64,000 nt of DNA from Bryobacteraceae bacterium. Lineage in GTDB: Bacteria > Acidobacteriota > Terriglobia > Bryobacterales > Bryobacteraceae. The stretch lies in NCBI GenBank assembly GCA_025056455.1, contig JANWVY010000002.1:482737-546736 (forward strand), read 5' to 3'. Shown in pieces: positions 51,884 to 60,863 of the stretch (positions are counted from its first letter, which is position 1; each line of letters starts with the position of its first letter). The notes beneath the pieces are model-generated. The model saw only the letters and a program-made list of their open reading frames with translations. It was not told the DNA's origin and did not search any database. A program made the translations under genes and the position numbers.

Positions 51884-53815
51884 ATGAGCAACGCCAACGT
51901 ATATCCGCCCAGTGCTGAATTTTCTGCCCAGGCTTATGTTCCGAGCCTCGAAGCCTATCGGGCGCTCTACGACAAGGCCAAGGAAAACCCCGAGGAGTTT
52001 TGGGGAGCGCTCGCGCGGGAGCAATTGCACTGGTTTGAGCCCTTTGATCAAGTCTTTGAGTGGAATCCGCCCTTTGTGAAATGGTTTAGCGGCGGGAAAA
52101 CCAACGCCAGTTATAACTGTCTGGACCGACACCTTTCCACGGCCCGCAAGAACAAGGTCGCCATTTTGTGGGAGGGTGAGCCGGGCGATCAGCGGATGAT
52201 CAGCTACCAGGAACTCCACCGGCTGGTGTGCCGTTTCGCCAATGTTCTGAAAGCGCGAGGCTTGCAAGCCGGAGACCGGGCGATTATTTACATGCCGATG
52301 GTCCCGGAGCTGCCCGTCGCCATGCTCGCCTGCGCGCGCCTTGGCATCACCCATAGCGTCGTTTTCGGAGGCTTTTCGGCCGAAGCCTTGAAAGCAAGAA
52401 TCCAGGATCTCGAGGCCCAGATTGTAATTACGGCCGATGGTGGGTGGCGGCGAGGAAGAGAGATCCGCCTGAAGGACGCTGTGGATGAGGCTCTTCGCGA
52501 GTGTCCAAGCGTGCGGGACTGCATCGTGTACAAGAGAACTGGGGGTCACGTGCAGATGCAAGCCGGACGGGACTTTTGGTGGCATGAACTGGAGGAAAGC
52601 GCGAGCGAGACTTGCCCCGCCACTCCGCTCGATAGCGAGCACCCTCTATTCGTGCTCTACACCTCAGGTACGACGGGCAAGCCCAAGGGCATCCTTCACA
52701 CCACTGCCGGATATCTTTTGCAAACCACCATGACCATGAAGTGGGTGTTCGACCTCAAAGAAGAGGACACCTACTGGTGTACAGCCGACATCGGTTGGGT
52801 GACAGGGCACAGTTACATTGTTTACGGGCCGCTTTCAGCCGGCGCGACGACGCTGATGTACGAAGGCGCTCCCGATTATCCCGCCTTCGACCGTTTCTGG
52901 CGCATTGTGGAGAAATACCGGGTAAACATTTTCTACACCTCGCCGACGGCAATCCGCGCCCTGCTGCGGCAAGGTGACCACTGGCCAAATCAGCACGATC
53001 TTTCCAGTTTGCGCCTTCTGGGTAGCGTTGGGGAACCCATCAATCCAGCGGCCTGGGAATGGTATCACCGGGTGATTGGCAAAGGGCGCTGCCCGATTGT
53101 CGACACGTGGTGGCAAACCGAGACAGGCGCCATTTTGATTGCTCCCATGCCGGGAGCGGTTCCTCTGAAACCGGGCTCGGGCACCTTACCGATGCCCGGC
53201 ATTTTGCCGGAGATCGTGGATCTGGATGGTAAGCCGGTTGGAGAGAACAAAGAAGGCTTTTTGGTGATCCAGCGACCCTGGCCTAGCATGCTGCGGACCA
53301 TCTGGCGAGACCCACAACGCTACAAGGAGCAGTACTGGGGTAAGGTGAGTGGCGTGTACTTCACGGGAGATGCGGCCCGCCGCGATTCTGACGGCTATTA
53401 CTGGATCCTTGGGCGCGTGGACGACGTCATGAATGTCAGCGGTCACCGCCTCAGCACAATGGAGGTTGAGTCAGCCCTGGTGCGGCATCCGGCCGTCGCA
53501 GAGGCGGCTGTTGTGGGCAAACCGCACGAAATTACCGGCCAAGCGGTGTGTTGCTTTGTCACGCTCAAAAAAGGCGACTATGATCACGAAGCGCTCGGCA
53601 AAGAGTTGCGGCAGTGGGTGGCCCACGAAATTGGCGCCTTCGCCCGGCCCGAAGAAATCCGCTTCACTGAGGCGCTCCCCAAAACCCGAAGCGGCAAGAT
53701 CATGCGGCGCTTGCTCCGGGAAATCGTCACCAGCCACACGGTGACGGGCGATGTGACCACGCTCGAAGACATGGGGGTGATCACCAAGCTCGCCGCACAA
53801 CACGATGAGGATTAG
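51884..53815 (+). CDS. acs: acetyl-CoA synthetase
   Basis: A 643-residue AMP-forming acetyl-CoA synthetase that activates acetate through acetyl-adenylate. The phosphate-binding loop is [32 protein letters not shown] shapes the acetate pocket, and [20 protein letters not shown] holds the hinge. The regulatory Lys that can be acetylated is K605 in [13 protein letters not shown]. Length and motifs are typical of Acs and not of the propionyl or acyl variants. It could draw on the acetate formed after phosphonate or ethanolamine-like breakdown. The gene is monocistronic or loosely linked to the oxidoreductase 81 bases downstream. Confidence 0.95.
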   Translation: MSNANVYPPSAEFSAQAYVPSLEAYRALYDKAKENPEEFWGALAREQLHWFEPFDQVFEWNPPFVKWFSGGKTNASYNCLDRHLSTARKNKVAILWEGEPGDQRMISYQELHRLVCRFANVLKARGLQAGDRAIIYMPMVPELPVAMLACARLGITHSVVFGGFSAEALKARIQDLEAQIVITADGGWRRGREIRLKDAVDEALRECPSVRDCIVYKRTGGHVQMQAGRDFWWHELEESASETCPATPLDSEHPLFVLYTSGTTGKPKGILHTTAGYLLQTTMTMKWVFDLKEEDTYWCTADIGWVTGHSYIVYGPLSAGATTLMYEGAPDYPAFDRFWRIVEKYRVNIFYTSPTAIRALLRQGDHWPNQHDLSSLRLLGSVGEPINPAAWEWYHRVIGKGRCPIVDTWWQTETGAILIAPMPGAVPLKPGSGTLPMPGILPEIVDLDGKPVGENKEGFLVIQRPWPSMLRTIWRDPQRYKEQYWGKVSGVYFTGDAARRDSDGYYWILGRVDDVMNVSGHRLSTMEVESALVRHPAVAEAAVVGKPHEITGQAVCCFVTLKKGDYDHEALGKELRQWVAHEIGAFARPEEIRFTEALPKTRSGKIMRRLLREIVTSHTVTGDVTTLEDMGVITKLAAQHDED

Positions 53816-53896
53816 CCAGTTTGCTGGCAGACGCCGGGCGCGCTCCCGGCTGTCATATGCTGAAAAGAACTTCCGGACAAAATTGAGGAGATATCT

Positions 53897-54922
53897 TTGC
53901 GAGTCGGATTAATAGGTTGTGGAGCTATCGCCGAAAAACACGCTCAGGCGTACCGAAACATTGGTTTTCAGCTGGTGGTGGTGACGGATAACCGCGAAGA
54001 GCGAGGCCGGCAGTTCGCCCAGCAATGGGGTGCCGAATATGTGCGGTCATACCAAGAGGTCTGCCGCCACCCCGAGGTGGATTATATCGACGTTTGCACT
54101 TTTCCGGATTTCCGGCTTCAACCCCTCAAGGTAGCCGCCGACGCTGGCAAGCACGTGCAGGTGCAGAAGCCCATCGCCACCGATTTGCAAACTGCAATGG
54201 GCATGGTGCGCTACTGCCGCCGCGCGGGTGTCCTGCTCAACGTCGTCTCACAAAAGCGGTTTGACGACCCGATTCAATTTCTCTCGCGGGCCATTCCGGC
54301 TGGCCGCCTCGGGACGATTCTCCAGGCGGATGCTTACGTGAAATGGTACCGGACAACCGAGTATTATTCGCGTCCAATTAAAGGCAGCTGGGCCACGGAA
54401 GGAGGCGGAGCGCTGATTAATCAAGCCATCCACCAAGTGGACATGCTGCTGTTTTTGATTGGCCGCGTGAAGGAGTTGTTTGGCTACTGGCAGCTTGGGG
54501 CCCTGCACTCGATTGAATCCGAGGACGTGGTCAATGCCGTGCTGCGCTTTGCCAACGGCGCCACCGGCGTAATTCAAGCCTCTACGGCATTCTGGCCCGG
54601 GTATCCAGAACGGCTGGAGATTCACGGCACAAAGGGGACCGCCATTGTGGCTGGCGACAAGCTCGTGGCTTGGGATGTGGAAAGCGACGAGGGCGAGCCT
54701 CCTCCGCTCTCCACCGCGGTGCAGTCGGGATCGTCCGACCCCATGGCCATCGGGATTACCGCGTTTGAGCGGCAGTTTCTTGAGTTTGCAGACGCTATCC
54801 GCAATAAGCGCAGACCGCTCACAAGCGGCGAGGAAGGATACCGCGCGCTAGAGGTCGTGGTATCGGTCTACAAGTCTTGCCGGGAGGGCCGGAAGGTGGT
54901 TTTGGAGGACGAGGTCATCTGA
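53897..54922 (+). CDS. Gfo/Idh/MocA-family oxidoreductase, cytoplasmic
   Basis: A 341-residue NAD(P)-dependent dehydrogenase-like protein without a signal peptide. The Rossmann fold is RVGLIGCGAIAEKHAQAY. DVCTFPDFRLQPLKVAADAGKHV and QVQKPIATDLQTA follow, and the C-terminal domain contains GGGALINQAIHQVDMLLFL. The typical EKP motif is replaced by QKP. The start is TTG with GAGGAG seven bases upstream, and no better codon is near. Substrate is probably a sugar or cyclitol. The homoserine kinase gene starts 14 bases after the stop, so the two may be co-transcribed despite no clear metabolic link. Confidence 0.85.
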   Translation: MRVGLIGCGAIAEKHAQAYRNIGFQLVVVTDNREERGRQFAQQWGAEYVRSYQEVCRHPEVDYIDVCTFPDFRLQPLKVAADAGKHVQVQKPIATDLQTAMGMVRYCRRAGVLLNVVSQKRFDDPIQFLSRAIPAGRLGTILQADAYVKWYRTTEYYSRPIKGSWATEGGGALINQAIHQVDMLLFLIGRVKELFGYWQLGALHSIESEDVVNAVLRFANGATGVIQASTAFWPGYPERLEIHGTKGTAIVAGDKLVAWDVESDEGEPPPLSTAVQSGSSDPMAIGITAFERQFLEFADAIRNKRRPLTSGEEGYRALEVVVSVYKSCREGRKVVLEDEVI

Positions 54923-54936
54923 CAGCGCAACCACCG

Positions 54937-55854
54937 ATGAGCTGGAAGATCCGGGTTCCGGCTTCGAGCGCAAACCTCGGTCCGGGATTCGATGCCTTGG
55001 GTGTTGCTCTAGACGTGCCTCTAGAGTGCCGATTTCGCACCGCTGCTCAGCTGCGGATTCGCGTCACAGGCCGCGACCACGCGTTGATTCCTACTGATGA
55101 GAGCAATCTCATCTGGCAAACGGCGCTTCAGGTGGCCCGGAACTACAAGCGCGAGGATTTGCCTGCCATTGACCTGCAAATTCACAATGAAATACCGCTG
55201 GGAAAAGGCTTGGGCTCCTCAGCGGCGGCGCTCACAGCCGGCGTGGTCATCGCCGATTTGTTGTTGGGCCTCGGCTGGAAGCCCTTGCGAATTCTCGACG
55301 AGGCAGCGCGAATTGAGGGGCATCCGGACAATGTAGCGGCTTGCGTGCTAGGCTCGATCGTGGCCAGCGCAATTGATGCTCATGGCACAACACGGGCGGT
55401 GCGGCTGACGCCGCCCGAGCGCTATGCCGTCGCTGTCGTGGTCCCGGATTTCGTTCTGCCCACCTCAAAAGCCCGTTCCGTGCTGCCGCAACAATATTCC
55501 AAACAAGACACCGTTTTTAATGTCCAGAGGGCAGCTCTGTTGATTGCTGCTCTTGCCACTGGCACAACGAGCGCGTTTCCCGCCGCGCTCGAAGACCGCT
55601 TACACCAGCCCTACCGGGCTAACCTCGTGCCTGGCCTCGAAGAAATTCTGCGCCTGCGCGCTCCGGGCCTGCTTGGCTGCTGCTTATCCGGCGCCGGCCC
55701 CTCAATTCTCGTCTGGTATGAGCGAGACCACGAGGAGGTGGTGGATCTCGTTAAGCAGATCTTTGCCCTCCATGGCCACCGCGCTGAAATCTTGTGGACG
55801 AACATCGACCGTTCCGGATGCGTCATTGAAGCACTGGCCGGAGAGGCGGCATAG
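54937..55854 (+). CDS. thrB: homoserine kinase
   Basis: A 305-residue GHMP kinase that phosphorylates homoserine on the way to threonine. Motif 1 is RVPASSANLGPGFDALGVAL. The ATP-binding loop is PLGKGLGSSAAAL, followed by EGHPDNVAACVLG. Motif 3 is CCLSGAGPSILVW. This combination, with LGPGFDALGVAL, is specific for ThrB within the superfamily. The ATG at 54937 fits the usual N-terminus; the frame extends 60 bases further upstream into the preceding gene. No thrA or thrC is in the window. Confidence 0.92.
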   Translation: MSWKIRVPASSANLGPGFDALGVALDVPLECRFRTAAQLRIRVTGRDHALIPTDESNLIWQTALQVARNYKREDLPAIDLQIHNEIPLGKGLGSSAAALTAGVVIADLLLGLGWKPLRILDEAARIEGHPDNVAACVLGSIVASAIDAHGTTRAVRLTPPERYAVAVVVPDFVLPTSKARSVLPQQYSKQDTVFNVQRAALLIAALATGTTSAFPAALEDRLHQPYRANLVPGLEEILRLRAPGLLGCCLSGAGPSILVWYERDHEEVVDLVKQIFALHGHRAEILWTNIDRSGCVIEALAGEAA

Positions 55855-55917
55855 GCTCTCTCGAGGGAGCTTCGGTCCCCTCCAGCTGCTCTCAACCTAA
55901 GAAACAACCACCGGCAA

Positions 55918-56550
55918 TCAACGGTATTTGCGCAGCACCGCGAGCAATTTTCCTTGGATCTGGAGATTCTCCATGGGCACAACGATCGGCGCCAGGTTGG
56001 CGTTGGCGGGCTGCAAACGCGCCAGCCCGTTCCCTTCCCGGTAGAAGCGCTTCAACGTGGCCTCCGAACCGTTGACCAGCGCCACGACAATATCGCCGTC
56101 ATTCACCTCTGGCGTCCTTTCAATCAGTACAAAATCCCCATCGCAGATGTGATCTTCGATCATGGACTCGCCCTTCACTTGAAGGGCGTACAGATCGCGA
56201 TCATTCAGCAGGTCGGCGAAATTCATCGTCTCGTCTCCGGCAATGGCTTCCACCGGCAGGCCAGCCGCGATCCGACCAAGCAGCGGAACTTGCGCCGGGC
56301 TGGTGGCATTCGATTTCTGCTTTCTCCACTCCCTCAGATAGGCGGGCGAGACTTCAAGTGACCGGCTTTGATTAAATCCCCGCCGCAGATACTGCTTGGT
56401 TTCGAGCGTTTGGATATGCTTGTGAACCGTGGCCAGGGAGGCCAGGTTCAAACCCTTTGCAATTTCCTCATAGCTCGGGCAGTAGCCGCGTTCCTCCACG
56501 AACTGCGCAATGAAGTCGAGAACTTCTTTTTGCCTTCGGGTGAGTGCCAT
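55918..56550 (-). CDS. lexA: LexA repressor
   Basis: A 210-residue SOS repressor. The N-terminal winged helix (LTRRQKEVLDFIAQFVEERG) contains a recognition region near SLATVHKHIQTLETKQYL. The self-cleavage site is A96-G97 (GRIAAGLPVEA). The catalytic dyad is S129 (KGESMIEDHI) and K167 (EATLKRFY). The ATG at 56550 gives the canonical N-terminus; the frame is open for 63 bases upstream but the promoter lies there. Its 3' end converges on thrB. I did not find a clear LexA box in the upstream region, so autoregulation is not shown. Confidence 0.94.
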   Translation of the reverse strand: MALTRRQKEVLDFIAQFVEERGYCPSYEEIAKGLNLASLATVHKHIQTLETKQYLRRGFNQSRSLEVSPAYLREWRKQKSNATSPAQVPLLGRIAAGLPVEAIAGDETMNFADLLNDRDLYALQVKGESMIEDHICDGDFVLIERTPEVNDGDIVVALVNGSEATLKRFYREGNGLARLQPANANLAPIVVPMENLQIQGKLLAVLRKYR

Positions 56551-56557
56551 ATCTTTT

Positions 56558-56586
56558 ATTGTTGGCGAATAAAAAGGGAACGTCAA
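56558..56586 (-). promoter_or_regulatory. sigma-70-like promoter of lexA, leaderless geometry
   Basis: On the minus strand TTGACG (56586-56581) and AACAAT (56563-56558) are separated by 17 bases. The -10 box ends seven bases before the ATG, so transcription would begin at the start codon. The few bases before the ATG carry no Shine-Dalgarno sequence. Confidence 0.5.
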
Positions 56587-56629
56587 ATCCGGTTTGTGAA
56601 AAAATTCGCTCACGCATCAACTTGGTTGA

Positions 56630-56644
56630 GGGAATTTAATTCCC
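56630..56644. promoter_or_regulatory. 15-bp dyad, candidate operator
   Basis: GGGAATTTAATTCCC is a perfect palindrome around one central T, between the divergent lexA and cytochrome genes. It lies about 50 bases upstream of a likely cytochrome transcription start (TAGAAT at 56675-56680), a position suited to an activator. Confidence 0.45.
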
Positions 56645-56722
56645 GGCCGTTTCCTCCCCTGCCGCCAATGCAGGTAGAATACGGTTGTCCCAATCAAAAT
56701 TTCTGGGAGGACCATACATCGC

Positions 56723-57133
56723 ATGAAGAAAGTTTTGGCGTTCTGTGCACTTGGCGCTGTGCTCTGTTGGACACTCGGGGCCGCTATGAGTGAGGCGGAG
56801 TTGGAGAAGAGGATGAAGGCTGCTGGGGATCACATGGGCGGCTTGCGGAAAGCGATGCAAGCCGGTTCGATGGCGGATGTCGCCACCCATGCCCAGGCCA
56901 TCCATGATGCGCTCAAAGGCACGGAAGAGTTTTGGGCTGCCCACAAGGCCGAGAGGGCCGTCGGCTGGACGAAGGAGGGGGTCGATGCCGCGCTGGCCCT
57001 TGTGGCAGCGGCCAAGGCCAATAATGCGGCGGACGCCAAGGCCGCATCGGGAAAGGTCGGCGCCGCCTGCAAGAGCTGCCACGAAGTGCACCGCGAGAAA
57101 ATTGGCGAGAATCAATACCGGATTAAGTGGTAG
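56723..57133 (+). CDS. exported monoheme cytochrome c (c'/c556-like)
   Basis: A 136-residue paralogue of the protein at 10746-11153. A signal peptide (VLAFCALGAVLCWTLGA) is followed by a helical, Ala-rich body with M31 as candidate axial ligand and CKSCH at 116-120. The tail EVHREKIGENQYRIKW matches the paralogue's [14 protein letters not shown]. It should act as a small periplasmic electron carrier or ligand sensor. GGGAGG lies 12 bases before the ATG. It is divergent from lexA and alone, with a structured intergenic region behind it. Confidence 0.86.
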   Translation: MKKVLAFCALGAVLCWTLGAAMSEAELEKRMKAAGDHMGGLRKAMQAGSMADVATHAQAIHDALKGTEEFWAAHKAERAVGWTKEGVDAALALVAAAKANNAADAKAASGKVGAACKSCHEVHREKIGENQYRIKW

Positions 57134-57205
57134 GTGGTCCGGGCTGGCCGAGCAAGAGAGGACTCGAGCGCGGCTCGCAAAGTTGAGGTTAAGACAAATC
57201 GCTGA

Positions 57206-57274
57206 GAACGAGGGGGGGCAATCGTTCTTCGCCCCTCCCCTCCCCTGTCATTGAAATCGTCGTTCCCCCCCTCG
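57206..57274. other. alternative hairpins in a convergent gap
   Basis: CGAGGGGGGG (57209-57218) can pair with CCCCCCCTCG (57265-57274) over 10 bases. The same region can instead form GAACGA (57206-57211) with TCGTTC (57222-57227). The two structures exclude each other. It lies between converging genes and may terminate transcription. Confidence 0.4.
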
Positions 57275-57315
57275 CGCCAAGCGCTCCTGGCGCCGTTTTC
57301 CCCGAAACCACGAGG

Positions 57316-58233
57316 CTAGGCGCCAATGAACTGGCTCAGATACCGGCCACTCTGCCGCAACGATTCCTTTCGAGATTCCAGGGTGGCCTCAAAGGCGCGA
57401 TCTTCGACCTCAATGCACACAGCCCCGCGATAGCTGGTCTCGCTCAACGCAGAAAAAAATTTCCCCCAATTCACGTCTCCAAGGCCTGGTATCTTCGGCG
57501 TGTGGTAATCATTGGGATGCGCCAGAATGCCGACATCGTTGAGCCGGTCCTCGTCAATCCGCGCGTCTTTGGCGTGCACGTGGACAAATCGTGACCCAAA
57601 CTCTCGGATCGCCTTGACGTAGTCCATGCGCTGCCAGATGAAATGAGAGGGATCAAAGTTCAGGCCAAAATTGGGGCTTGGAATGTCTTCAAACATCCGG
57701 CGCCAAATGCGCGGGGAAATGGCGAGATTCTTCCCCCCGGGCCACTCATCCTTAGTGAACAGCATGGGGCAATTTTCGATGCCGATCTTGACGCCATGCT
57801 CCTCGGCGTAGGCAACCAGCGGCCGCCAAGTGGATAAAAAGCGGGGCCAGTTGTCTTCCACAGACTTGGTCCAATCACGCCCGACGAACGTGTTCACAAC
57901 TCCCAGACCAAGCATGCGAGCAGCGCGGATGACTGCCTTGATGTGCTCGACATAGATCATCGCTTCCGATTCATCTGGGGCGAGAGGATTCGGGTAGTAA
58001 CCCAGACCGCTGATGGCGATTCCTTTTTGGCGCAAGAGCTCGTTGATTCGCGCCGCTTCTTCGGGATTCAAGGCGGTTACGTCGATGTGAGTAACCCCTG
58101 CATAGCGCCTTTCCGCTTTTCCCTTGGGCCAGCACATCACTTCGATGGCGCGGAAGCCATTGGCGGCAGCAAAATCGATCACTTCCTCGAGACTCAAATC
58201 GGGCAGAATGGCAGTGACGAATCCAAGTTGCAT
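57316..58233 (-). CDS. sugar phosphate isomerase/epimerase (TIM barrel)
   Basis: A 305-residue AP-endonuclease-2-type TIM barrel without a signal peptide. Metal-site segments are [42 protein letters not shown] and [14 protein letters not shown]. Related enzymes isomerize or epimerize sugars, inosose or keto-glycosides. The protein begins [19 protein letters not shown], so the ATG at 58233 is preferred over upstream codons. No Gfo/Idh/MocA partner is adjacent, although such a pair exists at 26275-28389. Confidence 0.88.
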   Translation of the reverse strand: MQLGFVTAILPDLSLEEVIDFAAANGFRAIEVMCWPKGKAERRYAGVTHIDVTALNPEEAARINELLRQKGIAISGLGYYPNPLAPDESEAMIYVEHIKAVIRAARMLGLGVVNTFVGRDWTKSVEDNWPRFLSTWRPLVAYAEEHGVKIGIENCPMLFTKDEWPGGKNLAISPRIWRRMFEDIPSPNFGLNFDPSHFIWQRMDYVKAIREFGSRFVHVHAKDARIDEDRLNDVGILAHPNDYHTPKIPGLGDVNWGKFFSALSETSYRGAVCIEVEDRAFEATLESRKESLRQSGRYLSQFIGA

Positions 58234-58282
58234 GACTTTTGAATGTAGCACCGGCCGGGTGAGCCGTGCAGCGAGCTCCGGC

Positions 58283-58894
58283 ATGGCGCAATTCGAATCC
58301 GAGCTGGTTGTCGCCGCATCGCATAGAATGGGGATGGTGCAGGACTGGGCGCGTCAGGATCGAAAGGCTGCGCTGGTGGTTTCGGCCCTCGGCGGTCTGC
58401 TAGGGGGATTATGCTGTCTTGCCCCAATCGTGCTCGTGAGCCTTAGCATCACAACCGTGGCAGTGGCCAACCAGTGGGGTAATCTGCTGTACGGGGAATA
58501 TCGCTGGTGGTTTCGGCTCGCTGCGCTAGGCCTGATGAGCCTGACCTTAGCGCTGTATTTACGCCGTCGAGGCGTGTGTACGCTGGACCAAGCCCGCCGT
58601 CAGCGCAACCGGGTGATCAACCTCGTCCTGTTATCCCTTCTGGGATTCACGGCAGTCTACGTGTTTTGGGTGTACGTTGTTCTGCACGAGTGGGGAATTG
58701 CAGTCGGGTTGCCCTGGCGGCAATGGGAGGAGACCTGGGCCCTGCCGGCGAGCGTTTTGCTGATGTTCGGAACGGCAGTCGCGGCCTTGTTCTTGCCGCG
58801 CTGGTTTAGTGGCACGGCTTCCTCTTCGGCCACAAGTGCGGAGCCTGCCCTACCAGCCTCCCACACAGCCTCCCCCGACCGACCTAGCCGTTGA
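58283..58894 (+). CDS. four-helix membrane protein, MerT-like N-terminal half
   Basis: About 203 residues with four hydrophobic segments. The first ([20 protein letters not shown]) carries a Cys-Cys-x-x-Pro pattern (C44-C45) like the first helix of the mercuric transporter MerT, and [18 protein letters not shown] follows as MerT's second helix does. The C-terminal half has two further helices and a Ser/Ala/Pro-rich tail, which MerT lacks. No merA, merP or merR is nearby. The start is uncertain: ATG at 58283, 58328 or 58334 are all possible. It is transcribed divergently from the isomerase gene. Confidence 0.65.
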   Translation: MAQFESELVVAASHRMGMVQDWARQDRKAALVVSALGGLLGGLCCLAPIVLVSLSITTVAVANQWGNLLYGEYRWWFRLAALGLMSLTLALYLRRRGVCTLDQARRQRNRVINLVLLSLLGFTAVYVFWVYVVLHEWGIAVGLPWRQWEETWALPASVLLMFGTAVAALFLPRWFSGTASSSATSAEPALPASHTASPDRPSR

Positions 58895-58963
58895 TCCACT
58901 CCTGCCTCGCGCGGTTGAGAAGATGTTCAACCGCCTGACCATCTGAGTGACACAGGCTGACGG

Positions 58964-60796
58964 TCAGAGCGAGAAGGCGAGATAGTCGCCGCCCGAGGGA
59001 GTTTGCTGGCGGTTCCCTCCGCCGCAGGCGATCACCAGAAATTGTTTGCCGCGAGCAAAGTAAGTGCAGGGTGTGGCGTAACCACCAAAGGGGAGCTTGT
59101 ATTCCCAGACGGTTGCTCCCGACTGAACATCCAAGGCACGAATCTTCTCATCCGCCGTGGCGGCAATAAAAACCAATCCCCCAGCGGTAACAATGGATCC
59201 GCCGAGCTGAAAACTACCGGTTTTCGTCTTGCCTCTGGCCACCAAAGCGGGGTATTCACCCAAAACCTCCCGCCAGACCCACTCGCCGGAGCGCAGATCG
59301 ATGGCAGTGAGATGCCCCCAGGGTGGTTTTACGGCGGGGAAGCCCTCGTGGTCCACGAATTTCTCATAGCTTTGCAAAGAAAACCGGTAATCTTGGCCGG
59401 GCTTAGCGCGAAGCAACCGAGCAATGCTCGGCAGCTCGCTGGTGTTAACGAAAAGCCGCTCGCGGGTCGGATCCCAACAGCAGCCACCCCAGAGTGCGCC
59501 GCCGAGAGTGCCGGGTGAGTAAATCGTGCCCTGGAGGCTCGGTGGAGCGAAGGGAACCCCGCCGCGCAGTGTCTTGAGTTTTTCAAGGGCGAATTCGTGC
59601 GCCTCGGGGCTAATATCGGTGAGCAGATCGGCGTTGACTTCAAGTCGGCACAGCGGTTTGGGCCGAACGGGCACAGGCTGAGTCGGCGAAAGCTTTTCAT
59701 CCTCGACATCGCTGGCGGGAGTCTTCCATTCCTGGACTGGAAACAAAGGCTTACCCGTGTCGCGGTCGAGCACAAAAACGAATCCTGTCTTGGTGACTTG
59801 CACCACGACGTCTCGCCGGCGACCGCCTACTCGGACCGAAGCGAGAGCGGGCTGAGCGGGAAGGTCGTAGTCCCAGACGTCGTGGCGCACGGTTTGATAG
59901 TGCCAAATGCGTTTGCCGCTCCGCGCGTCCAGGGCTAGGATGCAGTCGGAAAAGAGGTTGTCGCCGTGACGGTCCCCTCCCCAGAAATCAAACGAGGCAG
60001 AGCCAGTCGGAACGAAGACCCAACCACGCTTGAGGTCGACGCTCATTCCGGCCCAGTTATTCGCTGCCCCAGAACGTCGCCAGGCGTCTTTGGGCCAGGT
60101 GTGATAGCCAAACTCCCCTGGATGAGGGATGGTGTGAAAAATCCACTTCCGTTTTCCCGTGTAGACGTCATAGCCGCGGATGTGACCGGGTGCTTGCGGT
60201 CTTGGTCCTTCGCCGCCTCCACCTCCCACAATGAGCGTGTCTTCGAAAATGACGGCCGGGCTCGTAATGCGGAAGGTGAGCCCGGTCATATCCCGGTCAA
60301 AATTTGCTGTGAGGTCGACAACACCCTGATCGCCAAAGCTTTTCACCAGCTCCCCGGATCTCGGATCGAGGCAATAGAGTTTGTCCTGAAGGGCGGCAAA
60401 CAGGCGTTTGTCTTTGCCATCTTCAAACCACGTAACCCCGCGGTTGACACCCGCCGACCGTACGCCCTTTGGAAAGGGGTTGAAGTTCCATAACGCCTCA
60501 CCGGTCGCCGGATTGAGCGCACGAACCTGAAGTTTCGCGGTCGTGAGGTAGAGGACTCCATGGACCATGATTGGAGTGCATTCAATGGTCGTCGCGGGAC
60601 GTTGCGTCTGATCGCCGCAGGAATGCGTCCAGGCAAGCTTGAGCCGGGACGCATTGGAGGCGTTGATCTGGGCTAACGGCGAGAAGCGCGTTGCGCCTGC
60701 ATCGCCGCCATAGTGATGCCATTCTCCCTCAAACTCCGTACTCCAGCTGGGCGGGGCGAAGCTCCAGCAGGCCAGGAATTCCCGTCGATTTAGCAC
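58964..60796 (-). CDS. PQQ-dependent dehydrogenase, paralogue of 17996-19873
   Basis: A 610-residue exported quinoprotein of the same family as the cluster enzyme. A short N-terminal signal with RREFLACWSF precedes WHHYGGDAGATRFSP, ECTPIMVHGVLYLTTAKLQV, YQTVRHDVWDYDLPAQPAL and GHLTAIDLRSGEWVWREVL. C439-C440 in LWGGCCWDP is the vicinal Cys pair shared with the paralogue. The start codon is GTG. Unlike the first copy it has no adjacent cytochromes or blue-copper protein, so its acceptor must be encoded elsewhere, possibly one of the shared carriers. Substrate is unknown. Confidence 0.9.
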   Translation of the reverse strand: MLNRREFLACWSFAPPSWSTEFEGEWHHYGGDAGATRFSPLAQINASNASRLKLAWTHSCGDQTQRPATTIECTPIMVHGVLYLTTAKLQVRALNPATGEALWNFNPFPKGVRSAGVNRGVTWFEDGKDKRLFAALQDKLYCLDPRSGELVKSFGDQGVVDLTANFDRDMTGLTFRITSPAVIFEDTLIVGGGGGEGPRPQAPGHIRGYDVYTGKRKWIFHTIPHPGEFGYHTWPKDAWRRSGAANNWAGMSVDLKRGWVFVPTGSASFDFWGGDRHGDNLFSDCILALDARSGKRIWHYQTVRHDVWDYDLPAQPALASVRVGGRRRDVVVQVTKTGFVFVLDRDTGKPLFPVQEWKTPASDVEDEKLSPTQPVPVRPKPLCRLEVNADLLTDISPEAHEFALEKLKTLRGGVPFAPPSLQGTIYSPGTLGGALWGGCCWDPTRERLFVNTSELPSIARLLRAKPGQDYRFSLQSYEKFVDHEGFPAVKPPWGHLTAIDLRSGEWVWREVLGEYPALVARGKTKTGSFQLGGSIVTAGGLVFIAATADEKIRALDVQSGATVWEYKLPFGGYATPCTYFARGKQFLVIACGGGNRQQTPSGGDYLAFSL

Positions 60797-60863
60797 TCTG
60801 TCAGGATATCGAAGAGATTTCGCGAGCGGGGAACCGTCGCGAACCCTCTCCTGGCTTCGGGCC

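Noticed and set aside
56551-56720. LexA-binding site upstream of lexA
   Set aside because: I found neither a CTG-N10-CAG nor a GAAC-N4-GTTC type site; the 15-bp dyad does not match either.
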